Assembly: GCA_964517075.1 (NCBI GenBank)
Contig: CAZFAT010000370.1
Location: 1 to 8,182, forward strand
Source: CAZFAT01 sp964517075
GTDB taxonomy: Bacteria; Acidobacteriota; Vicinamibacteria; Vicinamibacterales; SCN-69-37
Length of the DNA stretch: 8,182 nt
Direction: 5' to 3'
Shown here: positions 7,254 through 8,182 of the stretch, piece by piece
Layout: each line of letters starts with the position of its first letter
Numbering within the stretch: position 1 is the first letter of the stretch
Program-made: the position numbers and the translations under genes
The notes under the pieces: model-generated
Seen by the model: only the letters and a program-made list of their open reading frames with translations
Database searches by the model: none
Told to the model about the DNA's origin: nothing

Positions 7254-7264
7254 AGCTGTCAGCT
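7254..7264. repeat. Short palindrome AGCTGTCAGCT upstream of the antitoxin-like ORF
   Basis: Five-base arms AGCTG and CAGCT around one T, about 52 bases upstream of the ATG at 7202. It could be a vestigial operator for an autoregulating RHH antitoxin, but it is short and unsupported by a recognisable promoter. Confidence 0.25.
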
Positions 7265-7268
7265 ATCA

Positions 7269-7349
7269 CGAACCAGCCGATCGTTGACGATGAGAGAGAG
7301 TCCGATCGCCGAGCTTCCACCGCAGAGCCCCGAACCAGCCCACGATGAG
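7269..7349. repeat. Two-part direct repeat in the spacer (CGAACCAGCC ... ACGATGAG)
   Basis: CGAACCAGCC occurs at 7269-7278 and 7331-7340, each followed by ACGATGAG (7287-7294 and 7342-7349). The two halves are separated by eight bases in the first copy and one base in the second. CCGATCG is also repeated at 7277-7283 and 7302-7308. The rest of the 7247-7405 spacer shows no gene and no canonical terminator for the propeller gene. Confidence 0.45.
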
Positions 7350-7405
7350 CGAGCCATGGAACCGGCTGCCGGCCGACCCGCGGAGCTCCGGCAGCGCGGC
7401 TTTCG

Positions 7406-8182
7406 TCAGTCAGGGACGGAGATTCTGTAGATGTTGCGGTGTGTCGTGACGCGCACGAAGGAATAGGTCGACGGATTCGCGCCGGCGAATGTCCGTTCCG
7501 CCGAAATCGCCTGAGCCCCTGGCAACTCCCCCGCTGCCGTCATCGAGGACAGCCCAGAGGGCGGGAGGTCCGGCAAATGCCGGCCTGGCTGAAGCGGCAC
7601 GGCGTAGGTTTGTGTCCGGGCCGGCCCCGCCGACACGAAATAGACGAAGGCGCCGTCAGGAGACCAGCTCACGAGCGGCGGCGTGATGCCCCGGTTCGGT
7701 CCTCCACCGGTGGCACAGCCGCTGCAAACCAGCGTGCGCGTGCTGCCGTTCCGCGAATAGAGCGAGACATCCCCGAGAGATGTCTCGCCACGTGCTCCCG
7801 CCACGCCGGGATGAAGCGACTCGGCGCCGGCTCCGTCCCAGACGGCAATCGCCTCCCCGCCGGGCGAGACTGCGTACAGGAACATGATCGGCTGCGGCAC
7901 GACCCGCCGGAGACCGGTGCCGTCCTCCTGCATGTGATGGAGGTGCAGCGAACCCCGGCTGCCGCCTACGAAGTAGACGCCGCCGGCCGGGTCGAACAGC
8001 GCTCGAATGACGGTGTCGAGCGAGATCAGCCGGCGCGGTGCCGCGCTGGCGTCGAGCGTCGCCAGCCACACCGCGGAGCGTCCGTCGTCGTCGACGCTGA
8101 CGAAAACGACCTGCCGACCGTCGCGCGACACGCTGTAATGCTCCATGAGAAAGTCCGGGAGGAGCCGCTCGCGGCGTCCCGT
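7406..8182 (-). CDS. C-terminal part of a PD40/TolB-like beta-propeller protein (partial)
   Basis: The frame is open from the window edge (TGRRERLLPDFL precedes the first internal ATG at 8146) to a TGA at 7408-7406, giving 258 residues. The ATG is unlikely to be the start because the frame continues in family-like sequence upstream. PD40-type blade motifs recur: YSVSRDGRQVVFVS then VWLATLD (16-44); FDPAGGVYFVGG (63-74); YAVSPGGEAIAVWDG (103-117); VSWSPDGAFVYFVS (171-184); and a final strand set with THRNIYRIS (247-255). Together these make about five blades of a WD40-like propeller, a domain for protein or peptide binding. In Acidobacteriota such C-termini often follow a Ser/Thr kinase or winged-helix DNA-binding domain, so a sensory or regulatory protein is likely, but the N-terminal domain is outside the window. 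It is separated from the next features by about 200 bases and need not be functionally linked to the giant gene. Confidence 0.8.
   Translation of the reverse strand, partial: TGRRERLLPDFLMEHYSVSRDGRQVVFVSVDDDGRSAVWLATLDASAAPRRLISLDTVIRALFDPAGGVYFVGGSRGSLHLHHMQEDGTGLRRVVPQPIMFLYAVSPGGEAIAVWDGAGAESLHPGVAGARGETSLGDVSLYSRNGSTRTLVCSGCATGGGPNRGITPPLVSWSPDGAFVYFVSAGPARTQTYAVPLQPGRHLPDLPPSGLSSMTAAGELPGAQAISAERTFAGANPSTYSFVRVTTHRNIYRISVPD

Noticed and set aside
7208..7298. Inverted repeat CTCTCTCA / TGAGAGAG
   Set aside because: It is a low-complexity GA/CT run, easily shared by chance, and the arms are 75 bases apart.
7381..7390. CGGAGCTCCG palindrome after the propeller gene as a terminator
   Set aside because: The palindrome has no loop and no following T-run, so it cannot form a Rho-independent terminator hairpin.
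1..8182. CRISPR array, tRNA or rRNA, insertion sequence
   Set aside because: No regularly spaced repeats, no cloverleaf-like or rRNA-like segments and no transposase motifs were seen on either strand.

Overview
The window is GC-rich bacterial DNA with every supportable gene on the minus strand. The organism cannot be fixed from sequence alone. The PD40-type propeller at the right edge, with its 'RN(L/I)YRI' C-terminus, is a style I associate from memory with Acidobacteriota (Vicinamibacteria-like lineages) that carry many kinase or winged-helix proteins fused to TolB-like propellers. That assignment is inference.

Layout, read in the direction of transcription (right to left). (1) 8182-7406: the C-terminal 258 residues of a WD40-like/PD40 beta-propeller protein, cut by the window edge. 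(2) 7405 to about 6591: an 800-base stretch with no intact recognisable gene. It holds a truncated CopG/RHH-type antitoxin reading frame (start 7202), a degenerate second copy of that gene's 5' region 227 bases further on, short direct and inverted repeats, and a doubtful ORF (6968-6642). It looks like a decayed toxin-antitoxin or cassette-like spot. (3) 6590-150: one very large gene of about 2146 codons. Its first ~945 residues are a PhoD-like metallophosphatase/phosphodiesterase with recognisable metal-ligand motifs. A mostly helical middle follows, then a long beta-rich region whose last ~450 residues resemble DUF6603. (4) 153-1: the start of a second gene, overlapping the stop of the giant gene by four bases (GTGA) with a good Shine-Dalgarno, so the two are almost certainly translationally coupled. 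Its opening 'FLPFVRQGL' recalls uncharacterised proteins that I believe occur beside such DUF6603 proteins.

The most interesting content is the two-gene unit at 1-6590. A PhoD-type phosphoesterase is fused in one chain to a huge DUF6603-like beta-rich module, has no visible export signal, and is coupled to a second uncharacterised protein. It could be an undescribed multi-protein system with an enzymatic head on a structural body, but no function can be assigned from this window. The large plus-strand ORFs opposite the giant gene are GC-driven shadows.
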